From Neodiprion pinetum (Eukaryota; Arthropoda; Insecta; Hymenoptera; Diprionidae): DNA of 64,000 nt. The stretch's first letter is position 1. The number at the start of each line of letters is the position of its first letter. Positions 47,063 to 59,600 of this stretch are shown here, piece by piece. The translations under genes and the position numbers were made by a program. The notes beneath the pieces are model-generated. The model was not told the origin of the DNA and searched no databases. It saw nothing but the letters and a program-made list of their open reading frames with translations. The stretch is from positions 11,329,087 to 11,393,086 of the forward strand of contig NC_060236.1 in assembly GCF_021155775.2 (NCBI RefSeq). Reading direction: 5' to 3'.

Positions 47063-49953
47063 CAGCAGCTCGAATCTAAAAGGTGTCTCATATCATGCGA
47101 CTCGTAAAAATTTGAAAAAAAGTTTTAAAATGTCTGTTTATTACAGTTTCTTCTCAGAATTTTCCAAAATAACCGTGTATTACGGTTTAACTGCTGGACA
47201 GACTTCGTTTTATTATAAGTGATAATAGTGACCACGGTGAAACAATAACGATAATAACAATACTTCGAGAGGATTTTTCGTACGGCAAAAACTAATGTTC
47301 AGATCGTGTTCGAACAAAAAAAAAATAAAAATACAGTCGCAATTTAAACCTGTGTAATAGATATTCACTCATGAGCTGTTAATATTGCATGTAATGTTGT
47401 ATACACTAAACATATATTTGGAAACAGATGAAGTCAGTAAATAAATTATACATCGATAATCGCAAGTTTACCTCGTTGAAAATCCGTCCATTTGTATCGT
47501 GGTCTGGAACTCCTAGGGTGGATGGGTGAATTCCTTTAACGACAAGGAGTATAAATTGATATCTCTAGAATCTTAACGGTAGGGAAAGAAGATGCAAGGT
47601 AGGAATTTAGTTGCTCCGTTGATGATTTTCTCCTCTCTTAACGACACTGCCACGCGCAAGGGGTATCATGCCGTAATTGCCTCATAGTCCATTAATCATG
47701 ATACTTCCACTCGTACTTGGCCCCTGCGGATCTATATATAGCTCCAGGTAATTGTATCGCGAGGTCTCAAACCCGTTACTTGAAGAGAGCGTCCAGAGCG
47801 CTGCCCCCAGGCTGAGTGGTGAAAACATCAATAAATGGATAAATAAATAAATAAATATATCAATAAATATATAAATATATTATTAAACAAATAAATGGCG
47901 AGAAAAACGATCTAACAATATTCGACTGACATCTCCCTTGGTATCTCGTCTTTTTCATTGCCGGTTGCATTTCTCGAGGTTTGCGAATGGGTTATTTGAA
48001 CAAGTTTGCTACTCGTGGACCACGTTTCTCGGCTTCTCGTCGCTGAGTGCCTCCGAGAGTGCTGAATTGCCTCTTCAATATATTTTCAGTGAAGGCGAAT
48101 TTCTCCGAAGTATTGAAACGCCGGGGAATCTTGACGTCGCGGCCGTCGGCGCTTGTCTTGGAAACCGATCTAACGGTGAACTCACTGATCGTGAGCCAAA
48201 ATTATCAGGTATAAACCTGGCGAGTCACCTGCGCAGAGATCTGTGGTATTTCCGCTAAGTTCACGCCGATTAAGTGATGCTTTTATCCTGTTGTGCCGAA
48301 TCAATTGTTGGAACAAATTTGTGATCGAATTGAACGACGATGTCGTGATTTTTTTCCAGCATAACATTTTGAAAAATTTTCTATCAGAAATACGCAACGT
48401 TTCAATAACTTGAATGTTTCTTTCCAGTTCACTATAATTTCGACACCATAATTACGAACGATTAGAAATCAACAGCAAGATTATACGGTATAATTAGAAC
48501 GATGATATATCAATTCTTGAAAATTTGAGAGGTAAGAACAGGAAGTGATTCTTAAAATTATGACTCTCTGAATCGAATGTCTTCTTGTCATCCGATCGAT
48601 TTTGAATGTCAGACTTCGTATTTATAGGAACCCTGAATCCCGCAAATAACAAAAGAAAATGAAAGCCAAACGAATGAACGGGAATGATAATCACAATTCC
48701 ATCGGTTATAAATTCCGCCCGAGTTCTTGTGCGTTTCGGTTGAACGGAGGACAGCGGGTAGCCTGAAACCAAATCCACTTCTCTCAACCCAATGCGACGC
48801 GAGTCTCATTTCTTGAGTAAGTAGGGACCTACGACGTTACTCGTGTATTCGATATTAATACGGAGGCAATTCGCACAACGATCTATATTTAGATATATAG
48901 AAGCGGTGTACCGTTTGCAGAAACGTGTCTTTGCGTGTGAAACATACATCTGGTTTCCCTTGGTGGCTCGCCGATGTACCGCCGTTCCGAAACTGGTTCT
49001 GTCTCCCCGTCTTCACTTCCCCAGCTTGATCCTTTTTTCTTCTCCTATGCAGGTTATCTTCCAGAGCTACAGAACTGCGTACGGCTTTTTTGTATAAGGT
49101 CTACTCTTACAGGATCCGTCCTAACTTCGTTCCCCGCACCTTGAAAGGAATTATTTTATGGTGAATTAAAAACGTGAAAAATTATGAAGGAAACGAGAGA
49201 GAAAAGTGAGAATACGGGGAAGATATTGCTTCACCAGTCAAACGAAATCGGGGGAATACCGCTTCCATTTTACCCTTTGAAAACTCCTGTCTTGTACTTC
49301 TGTAATTACTGATGGTAGGAAAGTGCAGACACGTATCAGATGCTATTTCAATTTATTTTGGAATGAAATGTATACTCGAGTATTCCTTGGGAAGAAAAAG
49401 TTAGTCCCTGCTTTTTTTTTGGAAACTTGTTACGCATGCATTTATTTCACCTAGTCGGCAGTACTACGAATTGAAAATAATGTGCCTTGATTGCACGATG
49501 AACAAGATCCTTCTTTTTCAAACCTCTTTATTTAAAGAAATCAAATGTCTTTAATAGTTTAATCGAGTATTATTCTATTGATATCGAGTGGAGTATCACT
49601 TCTCTCATTCTCGTTCTGTTGACCTTGTGCACCTAGTAATCGAAGAAAAGAAGAACAAAACGTTCTTCTTTGAAACTCCAAATTTGCTGACCAAATACAG
49701 GAATCTACTCATGTAGTCCAAAATTGGATAATTTACCACTATTGTTTCACAAGTATAATGCACGAGCATAATAAAGAAAGCTTGTTCACGTGAACCTGTT
49801 ATGCTTACACGCTTTAACTCGTTATCGCATGTTGGGTATGTTTCTCATGTCACATCAGAGGCTGACATCCTCTCGTACGGTAAAGTCTTACACGGCTACC
49901 TCCCACACGCCATTGGACAGTGACTATGAAACAGCGGAACCCGAATTGCCTTG
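47063..49953. other. Gene-free stretch with an ATAA-type microsatellite
   Basis: The stretch 47831-47892 consists mainly of ATAA/ATATA units (ATAAATAAATAAATATATCA). The frames at 47938-48258 (106 codons plus) and 48494-48787 (97 codons minus) lie in slightly GC-richer DNA and are unrecognised. Confidence 0.35.
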
Positions 49954-50268
49954 ATGCTTCTTCTTGGTCTCCTTCTTTTTTGTGCTATTTGTGTGACATT
50001 AAATACTACTGGGCTGGCCTGCGGTGGAATGAAAATGGTAAAAGAAAAGAAGCTGGTGATCCAAATATTTCGCGTGGCGAGTATTGCAATGGAAGGAATG
50101 GGAGGAAGGAGATTCATGGCCCTAGGTAGAGCGAGGTCTGCAATGTTGGGTCGATTCTTGGAACAGAGATCACCAATTCCATTTTTGCTATGGTCAGTTT
50201 CTGGTGGTTGGTTCAGGCTGCAGATTGACCAGCAAAAATGCAGTCTACTGCACCGGGGATGGTCATGA
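49954..50268 (+). CDS. Candidate small secreted protein frame, unrecognised
   Basis: A 104-codon ATG frame begins MLLLGLLLFCAICVTLNTTG, a strongly hydrophobic stretch resembling a signal peptide with a likely cleavage after a small residue near position 23. The rest is basic and contains two Gly-Arg sites (FMALGR, SAMLGR) that could be read as amidation/cleavage sites of a prohormone. A possible donor CTAG/GTAGAG occurs within the frame near 50126. No known peptide family is recognised, no promoter or polyadenylation signal is assigned, and overlapping frames exist on both strands. This may well be chance. Confidence 0.2.
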   Translation: MLLLGLLLFCAICVTLNTTGLACGGMKMVKEKKLVIQIFRVASIAMEGMGGRRFMALGRARSAMLGRFLEQRSPIPFLLWSVSGGWFRLQIDQQKCSLLHRGWS

Positions 50269-52862
50269 TATTAATTAAGGTGGATTCGAGGCGACACATC
50301 GTTTGGAATTCCAAACAAGATTCCTAGCCCCATTGCAGCCCCGGCCTACTTCTAAGTCTCATGCTTTGGTCACACAAAAGACGATAGTCAAATAGTTTCT
50401 ATTTCACTCACAATCAGATATTACGTTCATTTTCCCAAGTTAGCTAAACACCTCCACGAGAAGGGTGAGCTGTCTTTACTTTATTCAGCCTCACACAAAA
50501 TTCGTGAGAATTATTGCCAATGCAATTTCAGTAACAGCAGGGCCTGCTTGAATTCCATTATGAGGGAGCCATATTCTATCATCATCGCCATTGCGGTGCT
50601 TTATAATGAACGGACGTAACGCTGATCATTATGTAAACGCTACCTTCTGCAGATCACATGAAAACTGTAATGCTTCGTTCACGACACTAATCCGTGTTTA
50701 TATGTACCCTTAAGCGTCCACTAAGTGCTACAGACGCAATTTCGCTTCACCGTACACAACAGTTTAATCGACAGGTCGAATTCAGCGGGTCAGGTTTTGA
50801 TACAGAGTCAGCAATTCGATAACACACCTTGTTACCATTATGCTCGGATTAGGCGCCAGGGCGGTCGATCGGTACCGACCTTCTTTGAGATCTGTTTCCA
50901 GTTTCACACCGAGGTCACGTCGAGGGTTCTGGGTGACCCATAAAAGCATTGAATGGCCCGTTAGATGCGGTTCTATTCGTTGTCCACTCGAAGTCGACAC
51001 CAGTCGAGCCGTTATGTTAAATCTAGGACGACCTGGAGAGGCCTGCGAACGCACACTTTTCTACCTTGCAAACTCCTTTTTCGCGTTTTTAATGTCTTTT
51101 TACCTACACACTGCACATTAGGACTTGCCAAGTTCTATTGGCGCGATTCACGTACTTGTAAAAATGGTACTACCATAGCCATATTTATCATTGACAGGCA
51201 GCTATGATATCCAAATAACCGATAAATCACATCATTCATTTACAATTGAGGTGAAAAAAGTTTTTTTGCATTTTCTAAAGAGAATGATTTTAGACCGCCC
51301 TCAAATTTTTATTTTGAATAATCATAACCTTATAGATATGCGACAGAATTATTTCTGCTTTACGCTACGAAAGTAAAATTCTATAAAAATGTTAACTGTA
51401 GCGTAAGTATGTCCATATCAGGCCGGCAACAGAAAATCTTTACAGTCGTAGGCCCTCGACTAGGTAGTATAGTAGCTTGTCTAGGATGTGATCTGTAATG
51501 GATCTTTCTACTGAATGTTCATACAATCGTTGTGCTGGTGACAAAAATGTTACAAAGACCACAGTCGGATTACAAGTTCAACCAGACTGGGCGGTTGAGT
51601 GTGATAATATTCACCCTGAGAAGGGTTATGTACATGGCCTGTAATTAAGACATTCCTCTATACGAGAGACAAACGGCATTCGGTTACGTTGGCATCAATA
51701 ACGGGCCTTGGCCGTGAAGAAACGATGTCCCTGACTTAACCGAGATTATCGAAGGAACCTTGAGGCAATAGGCGGTAACCATTGTGGTTCACTGAAGTTG
51801 AGTTGATTCTGTTTGCTCGCAGAATATTGTTTATTTACGTGCTGAGTACAGCTGCACCATTCCAGTAATATATCGCGAATCGTTGCACTTGCGATTGGGT
51901 CATCAATCACTTAGCAACGCTTAGAAACTAACAACCGCTCAGGCGTCGGGCGTGCCAAGAACTCGTATATAATGACTATAATGTTTCCTTACCCTGCTCC
52001 ATTCCCCAGGCGGGTGGGTGTGCGTACATCTAGCTTTGCTAAGTTCAGGTTAGGCTAACCGTGGACGCGCTGGAGACGCTTGTGTGGTAAATCATTTATA
52101 TTTTAAACACCAATAACAGAAAGAAGCACGTTGAACGAAACTGATCCAGGGATCCCAAAAGATACAGCTCAATCCCGTTTAGACCATCCGAAATTTTATC
52201 ACCTGCCCAGGATCTACTCAAAGTGGTTAGATCTGAAAATTAAATTTTCCAAAGCTGGAGAGTTGTGATTAGACCAAATCTGATATTGAGAAATGCGATA
52301 CTTCAAAAGAAGTAACCTGTTCATGACTGAGCTAGTAAGTTACTTCATTCGCAATATTGTTCGTGTTTTTCATAATATGTACCCTGGAAGTATTTCTAAA
52401 ATTTTTGAGGATTGAGTCCAAGCTATCCCGAATCTATTTTTAATATAATTTCGCATCCCGTAGTGAAAGAATGATCCATCGCATCCTCTTATGTGCAGCT
52501 ACAATTACATTTTAGACAAAATCCAAATCCTGAGTACTTTCACTTCCAGTGCAACCAATCGGTTTCTTTTTTCTTTTTTTTTTTTCACTTTTCCATCTAT
52601 CTAGTTAATGAGACACGTATCACTGACGAAGGTAGGAAAGCCCCGTCAAGGAACCCGTCAGAGAGTATGTGATTTCAGTGAGGGATCCTGTAGGGAGTTC
52701 CCTAATAGTGGTTTCTGGGAGGACACTGTCAGGGCGTTGATCGGGAGTCGAATAATTTCATACAGGAATACATAGTCTGCGCCTGATTAAAACCTCCGAT
52801 AGGGTCCCGATGTGGTATCATCGGGGCTCATGAAATAGCTCTACGAATCATGGTACATTCAT
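50269..52862. other. Gene-free stretch, nothing firm
   Basis: Overlapping frames of 70-93 codons at 50725-51121 on both strands are unrecognised. Around 52640-52820 the sequence is richer in G and repeats words such as GGGAGT, CGTCAGAG and TGTCAGGG without a clear period. Confidence 0.3.
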
Positions 52863-53228
52863 TTATTTCACATAATGCGTGTTCATTTGTTTATTTGTTT
52901 CAGATGATGATTCGTGCTCATTCGAAGCCCCGCCCCGTGTTATGTAATCAAATAAGTATTTTTCATCGCAGTGCCAGTTCAATTGCTTACGCAAAATTGG
53001 TACCACATGTGTAACACTCGGTACTACAGTTTTGGGACGGAATTTCCATGGATATTTCCAAGGTTCACAAAAGTTCGTGAATATATCGTATTTGCCCCTA
53101 GGGAATCCCTCTAATTTTTCCAATATTTTTGCGTTAATACTTTTCGAGTTACATGAAGCGTTCTCCACCAACTCAGCCACTTTTTTCAGTCCTCTCGGAT
53201 GTATACCATAATTGGTTACATAGAAGTA
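52863..53228 (-). CDS. Unrecognised open frame, possible last exon or relic
   Basis: The minus strand is open for 121 codons between a TAG at 53229-53231 and a terminal TAA ending at 52863. There is no in-frame ATG at the start, so it would be a terminal exon or a 5'-truncated relic. The composition is protein-like: HPRGLKKVAELVENASCN near the start, KILEKLEGFPRGKYDIFTNF in the middle, an aromatic- and proline-rich EPWKYPWKFRPKTVVPSV block, and a polar Ser/Glu/Asn-rich tail. It matches no family I know. It lies about 200 bp from, and divergent to, the two-exon candidate at 53430. I did not find a strong acceptor upstream, so confidence is low. Confidence 0.25.
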   Translation of the reverse strand, partial: YFYVTNYGIHPRGLKKVAELVENASCNSKSINAKILEKLEGFPRGKYDIFTNFCEPWKYPWKFRPKTVVPSVTHVVPILRKQLNWHCDEKYLFDYITRGGASNEHESSSETNKQMNTHYVK

Positions 53229-53429
53229 CTACTTAAAAGTACTCTCAGTGAATTTTTTCAGATTTCTTAATTCACTCGACTTGGAAATGGCTTCTTTTCA
53301 AACCCGTATATCGTGGAAGATTGAAGTCGGGCGAAAAAAATTTAAACATAAAAATGTTCTGTTTTCCATGAACTATTCAATGCAATATATGTTATATTTT
53401 TGACGCCATTAACTTAAATAGTTGTATAA

Positions 53430-53921
53430 ATGTATAAATGGGCGGTGTTAAATTTGACCAAAATTGGCGGGTGTCAGCTACAACAGAAAATTTTTTGCGG
53501 CAACGGCGTACTTTTGGAAAAGACAGACGTGCCTTTTAAATTCATTCCGTTCCCGCTTAACAGCCAGCACGCAGAGCCACAAAGCCTGAAATCATACAAA
53601 TTGAAAAGAGGTAAGTGCTGAATTTATTAACCGAGATCCTACTCAATTTTATACATCGTAATCCAAATTCTTTGGAGAACAAAATTTCTCATTGTTGATC
53701 TAGAGTGAATTGCTTTTGGCCATTGTGCTAGGTTTCATTGATTTAAAGGGTTGCACCACGGTAAAAATTCGAAATGTTTCGTCGTTTTGCATTTTCTGAT
53801 AGATGCATGTTTGAAGAATGCTTTCTTCAAATGTTATGAAGAAGTTCGTAAAATTTATGGAGATAAAGCATCAGTGAACAGTTTCAACCGCGCGACTGCG
53901 AAGTTTAAAATCCATTATTAG
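53430..53921 (+). CDS. Candidate two-exon small gene, 99 codons
   Basis: Exon 1 (53430-53610) starts at an ATG preceded directly by an in-frame TAA and ends AAAAGAG/GTAAGT, a consensus-quality donor. An acceptor ATTTTCTGATAG ends at 53802, and exon 2 (53803-53921) continues in the correct phase (split codon G/AT) to a TAG. The 192-bp intron is a normal size for insects. The product would start MYKWAVLNLTKIGGC and end FNRATAKFKIHY, with no signal peptide or membrane segment. Exon 2 contains VRKIYGDKASV...AKFK, weakly reminiscent of the N-terminal helix-turn-helix of mariner transposases (YGDxA...AKF), so a transposon-derived relic is possible. No further transposase motifs follow. The evidence is splice-site quality plus phase only. 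Confidence 0.3.
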
Positions 53922-54831
53922 GAAACTACCGCTAACATTGCCTTCATACTTTTCAACGATGGTCATATAGACCTCGTGAATATTATTAAAAATAATAAAT
54001 GTCAAGATTGGTGGGTTACTAAATTCCGATATTATGTACGAATTACCCATGACTGAAAGTTTGAACGTGTTTTTCTCAGAACTACATTTTTTAATCTGAC
54101 CGACAGCAAATAAAATAACCTATACATTCAATTTGCATGGTCCAAGTTGTAAATTGTACGAAAAACCAGTATCTATGGTACCAGGTAGGGATTTTTTTTT
54201 TTTTGTTACAGACCCTGTCTATTTTTTTTTTTTCATTCATTAAATTGTTTTTAAAATTTGAAAAATATGCAGTAGTCCGCCATTTTGTTAATTTTTGAGA
54301 TATCAACTTTTCCGTACGTAGTGCTAAAGACGAAAGTGTCTAGTTTCTGAATATATTTACATATATCTTTTTTGTTATTAACCGTATCGTTCAGTCGCTG
54401 TTGACGGAATGCACCTGGAGCAGGGTGAGGTGGTGGGGTCGGGGAGGGGTGGTATAACTGCAAGCACGGGGATAAATTGCAGTGAAAACTTCTTTATATA
54501 CTATTAAATAGGTATATATTAACCAGGCAAATCAATGAATTTGTTCCTTTTCGTCGTTTGTTCAAAAAAGAATAACGAAAATGCACTCACTTTCACTGTA
54601 CTTACCGTGGTGCGGTGCCTTAATTATTTTGAAATTCAGTCACTTTACAAGTTTATATTATTTAATCCCAACTTGTGACCAGAGTTATCGATTTGATATT
54701 AGTTCTATTTAGGAATAACCGGGCTCCTTCCTGGCCAATAGATTTTCTCCCCGGTGTATTTACATGTACCTAGTATCTATTGTATCACGGCGCACATCGC
54801 GTTGAGCGCAGCCCTGTTATCATTCATCTGG
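53922..54831. other. Gene-free stretch with T tracts
   Basis: T tracts lie near 54190-54204 and 54220-54232. A G-rich stretch lies at 54420-54450 (GGTGGTGGGGTCGGGGAGGG). No exon was recognised. Confidence 0.4.
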
Positions 54832-56651
54832 CTAACAGTAGACCTCGGCGTAAGCTCGGCGTGAGCCTAAGGTAGGTACTGTGGTAAGCTCTATTCCTAC
54901 CTGTCTCGATGCTATCTTGAGGATAGCCCGAGTACCAAGACTATAGTGAGCACTACCTGTTGCTGATATTTTACTGTCAACCAATGTTTGCCGAACGGTT
55001 GTCCGGGGGATCAGATTACACTTGCCCATGGCTACTGCAGGACCTTTAGATGGTCTTCGGTGCCTCCCCATTTTCAACCCTTCTCTCATCTCTTTGCGGT
55101 AAGCTCGTCTCATCTGCATATTGTGGTCCATGGTTTAGGTGTCTTTGAACGCGAATTTGGAAGACTTGGTTTTAATTTGTAGTCGAACGCACTTGGCGAT
55201 TGGTTACTCTTGCAGGTATACGAATTATCAAGTCAGCAGTCAATGGTAACAATTAACGAGTGAGTATTCATTGTAGAACAATGGCCTCAATGTCATGAGC
55301 AACCTTTGACAAAATAACAATGTACACTATCGATCAATGATCTACCAATGCTGTTTGCAAATATTCATGGATAAGAAATGGCTGTTGATCAATATGTTAC
55401 AACTGCAAAGAGTATCGTTTGAATGATACTGAACCTTCAGTAGTGACCATTGAATAACCAAATGTTTAGGTACTGCTTAGGTCTAACGGTATCAAAGGTT
55501 TGACAGTATTCTCTCCTACAGGTCTGACTGAGAGTACTGACATACAGCGCGATGGCTGTTATTATCGCGAGAGCAGGAAACAGCACGGAAAGCGGCCTCT
55601 GTTCGTCGCATGGGCTTGGAAGTTCATTGTCACTATGTGTGTGAGAAGAAACTGAGAAGCACTTTTGTTCGCTTGTATAGTTGGTCCTCCGGAGCTTATC
55701 TTGAGATCTGAACTTTCCACTTGGTAAGTTCGTTTGCTTGGTAGGTACTGTGAGTCTCACGTGGCCTCTGGGACGACTTATCCACCTTGCGAGATGGTAG
55801 GTACCCATACTTGTAATTAGAATCTCCTGGAGTGCAGCGACGGAATTCGCTTACGTAACATACTTTTATTGTAGCTGTAAACCTCGCCAGTTCAGGCTAT
55901 GGTGTTTCTAATCCAATTTAGGTATGTGTTTCGATCTTAGCCTTCTTGCCTTATTATATGGTGCCGTATATACTTGATCTCGCGGTATAATCAACCGGCT
56001 GTGTAATAACAACCGGAAGTGAAATCCTTGACCTCCGGACGATCCGCATATACTCGTTACTACAGTGCCTTGCCATACTTATGATGGACATGATAGATTT
56101 TTACAAGCTGTGCGAATTATTTTCAGCTGCAACAACCACTTACATGTCAACACGCGTCCACGGGGTAAGAAATTTAATGACATCGTTGCCGCTATTTCCA
56201 CTCTTTGCCAGGTTACAATAGAAGAAAACTGAAAAACTTTTTCATTACTTAGCTCCCTCGGGTTACTTGAGAATTTGTTGGAATTGCATCAATTCGTGTC
56301 CCTTTTTCTCCACTTTCGTATAGTTTGTTGGACAAGATAAACAGTTTTCTCATACTTAACGACTGGAGTTAACGGCCTGACCAGCGAGTCCACCAGTTGT
56401 AACGACTTTGTAGTTTCAACGAGCTTGACACCCATGGATAAATAATGCTGTGACGTGACTCGGATATGTCGACTCTCGCTTTTTTGAGAGTTGCTGCGAG
56501 CTTGGCTCATTAATAACCAATTGGTGATGTGGTCATAGTAGCCAGTACCACACCAATGCTGTGGGTTCAAGGGGGCCATCCGAGAAATATTAAAAAATTT
56601 ATTAATATGCACTTTGGACGGATTATATGAACAGTTACATCTTTGGGTCAC
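54832..56651 (-). other. Region with three successive unrecognised minus-strand frames
   Basis: Going along the minus strand there are frames at 56651-56289 (120 codons), 55808-55437 (123 codons, true ATG) and 55131-54832 (99 codons, ATG in a good ACCATGG context). The second contains a hydrophobic segment LSVLFPALAIITAIALYVST that could span a membrane. The third contains CAACAG/GTAGTG and GAGACAG/GTAGGA, both usable as donors. I could not join the frames by matching donor-acceptor phases, and no domain is recognised. The clustering on one strand is suggestive, but each frame alone is within chance expectation. Confidence 0.15.
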
Positions 56652-59600
56652 ATCAAATACTGCAAGTTACATAATCAGGACATAAAATATTTCAAGGTTT
56701 CAAGAGTTGACCACTTCGTAAGAATTGAAGAAGACTCTTAGTAAATCAGCATGTATTTGCAAGTTGTATATAATGTGATGATCGAAAATAATGATAAAAA
56801 CAATGTACAAATTCAAATTTCAAAACTTAAGAAGAAAAATAACGTTGATTTTCTGTATTGCATTCTTCAGGAATCATTTTCAAAATACCAGAAAAATTTT
56901 CATGCAATGGGCGATGCCATTTGTATTTGTTTCATACGGATCCCGGAGCTTCCTTGCAACAAAGCCTACGAAACCGTAATAAGCTATTGCATAATTCGAC
57001 ATTACATTTTTTATCGAAATATCATTCCGGAATCAGCCTGAGAGCAGAGTCGCTCGAAACGTACTATGCGTCGTAAAACCGATTAAGAATTTTTCTCCGA
57101 GTCGCATCATATATTTACAACATACGCACACCCTTATTCACAATGAACATCTGCATGAGTATAGCGCGTACTCTGCGCTACGTACACAAGAAACTTGAAA
57201 TTATAGAAATTATGGACTTGAGTGTAGTTTCGTGAAAAAATATGTTTTCATCCAATTTGGAACGTACAACTTTTGATTACACATATTTTATATGTATCGG
57301 TGAATATTGTTTGCTCTATTTTACATTTGCGGTACGCGGAGTCAGATATCAAAGGCTTTAAGTTGTGTACAAATGTAAATATAAAGACAGGCTGCCATAT
57401 CTATGTGAATAGAATCAACTCGACGGCAATTAAAGCCCTCGATTCAGCCCTTTGAATAAAATAAACATTGGAAATATGATCGTATATCCGCATTCGCATA
57501 ACTATGAGCATACTGAATTGTTTCTTAAACGACTAATCATTACGTGTACTTAACGACGATTAAAAGCAATTATCTCGCTCATATAAGGTCGCACATTATT
57601 GCTGTCAGTAGCCGTAATCACGGTACTACTTATTCCGAATCTTTTTTCAAGCCTTACAAATACTTCAGACACTACTTTCACGTCACAAAAGAATAAATTT
57701 CAGGTTTTCTCAATCATCGGTAATTCGTAAATTTGAGATTCATAAAAGTCAGCGACCGTGAGGTAAAAAGCGGCTCGTTTCAGGCAGAAAGATCAAACAG
57801 GTGAATTATTATAATTTATTCAATTATATTCATTCGTTTTCCACTGATTTGTTTCGTCACTCAACGAATTTATCTCACCCGTACCTGCATACAATTACAT
57901 ATTGTCTATTTTTATTCCGAGTTTTTCGGAGCTTGATTACGAATTTTCCCATTGCGTTGAGGATGCATGTAGCTTTATACATATAATTGCTCACCTGGGG
58001 GAGTGCAAGTAAATTAAAAGAAAATTCCCTACGTAGAATGAGAAGATTGTTAAGTAATTAGACACGCTGTGCATCTCGTTCTGGTATTATATTATACACA
58101 AGCCTTTGGTTGCCCTCGCCATGTCAATAAACCGCTTACATGCCACCACTGCTGATCTATGGGAACTGTGAAATTGAAATAGAAAGGTAAACTAACGACA
58201 GCGCTGGTCTCCGTTATAACACCAAGAGATTTTTCTATCCTCAAGACTATGCGGTAAGAGTAAGAATTTTTAATTATACCTGCCGTCAGAGCTAATGATA
58301 CCCTCTAACAATGTGCTAATTATACAATTTGTCACATTGAATTGATATGTTTTCAACTTTTCCGAACGGATAGGTAATTATTCTCAAAAATCGCGTGTAG
58401 TTTTTCTACCGTAACTCAAAATAGCACACCAAAGACACTTGTGTGGCGTCGATTTGCCGGGTTTCTTTTTTATTTGTCTCAGAAACTTTTATATATAACA
58501 TTTATACTTGAAAAATTTTTTTAACAGCTAGGAGATCATAAATTAGTCCTGAATGTAACTTTGTGTACCTATTACTCATTGGACGAGCGCCGGTAGTTGA
58601 GTGTTGTTTGTGTTCGTATTATAAAATTCACTTCACGCCGATGAATTTTAACTGCTCAAGACTAATTTCAAACAAGGTAGACGGGTAGGACACAGATGAT
58701 TTGTTGCTGTTTCCACATAACTACAACCCGAGACCTCTGGAGAGTAAGAGCAATACACGTGAGAGAACAGCCCCAGCCGAAACTTAATGTCAATGGCCTG
58801 TTTCATCATATTCACGGGCATTACACCTCGTAATTTGTGGCATCTATTATCTGGATGCACGCAACGGAAAATATCATAGCCAGAACAAGGAGGTAGAGGA
58901 ATTTATTATGGCCAAATTCTCCTACCGCCGACGTGCGAGACGGAAAAGGTCAAGAAACCCCATTTCCGTCCGTGTCCTTCTCCTGCCTGACTTGATATTT
59001 AGCAAACGGTGACATTTCGACGCATGTTCTTACCCCGGAACCTTTTAATTTCAATCGCGTGCTTAAAACAGTAAAGTCGAACAAAAATTCCTGTATTTTC
59101 CGAAAGATATTGCGACACGTAGGAATGGAGTTTGATAAATAAATTACGGGTGAGTGAGTATCGTTAAAATTTTTTGAATCTTTTTTTTTCTGCGAACAAA
59201 TACCTCTGTGCATTGTCAGAAATTACTGAATAGCGTTGGTGTTTCGATAGTTGAGTCTAACAGTAAAAGAGCCTGGCTTGAACCTCTTCGATCGAGCTTT
59301 TAAACAGGTATGCTTCGTTAGAAATGAAATTGTTTGCTACTCGACGAACGGAGTAGATGGAATTCGGTGATCAATAGTGGCGGATATGATAAACTGCTTG
59401 GCAAAAAAGTTTTAATTGGAAATTTACTGTCCGGTCAATTGGGCACGTAAGTTACACGATGTAGTATCTCCACTCGATCTATCCCGATGGCCAAAAATTG
59501 AATTTGCACGATCCGGCCACCAGTGAAAATGATAAATATTTTTACCCCCTTTCCAGAATGTTGAGTTTCGGCTAAAAATTATACGTACCAGTTGATTCAG

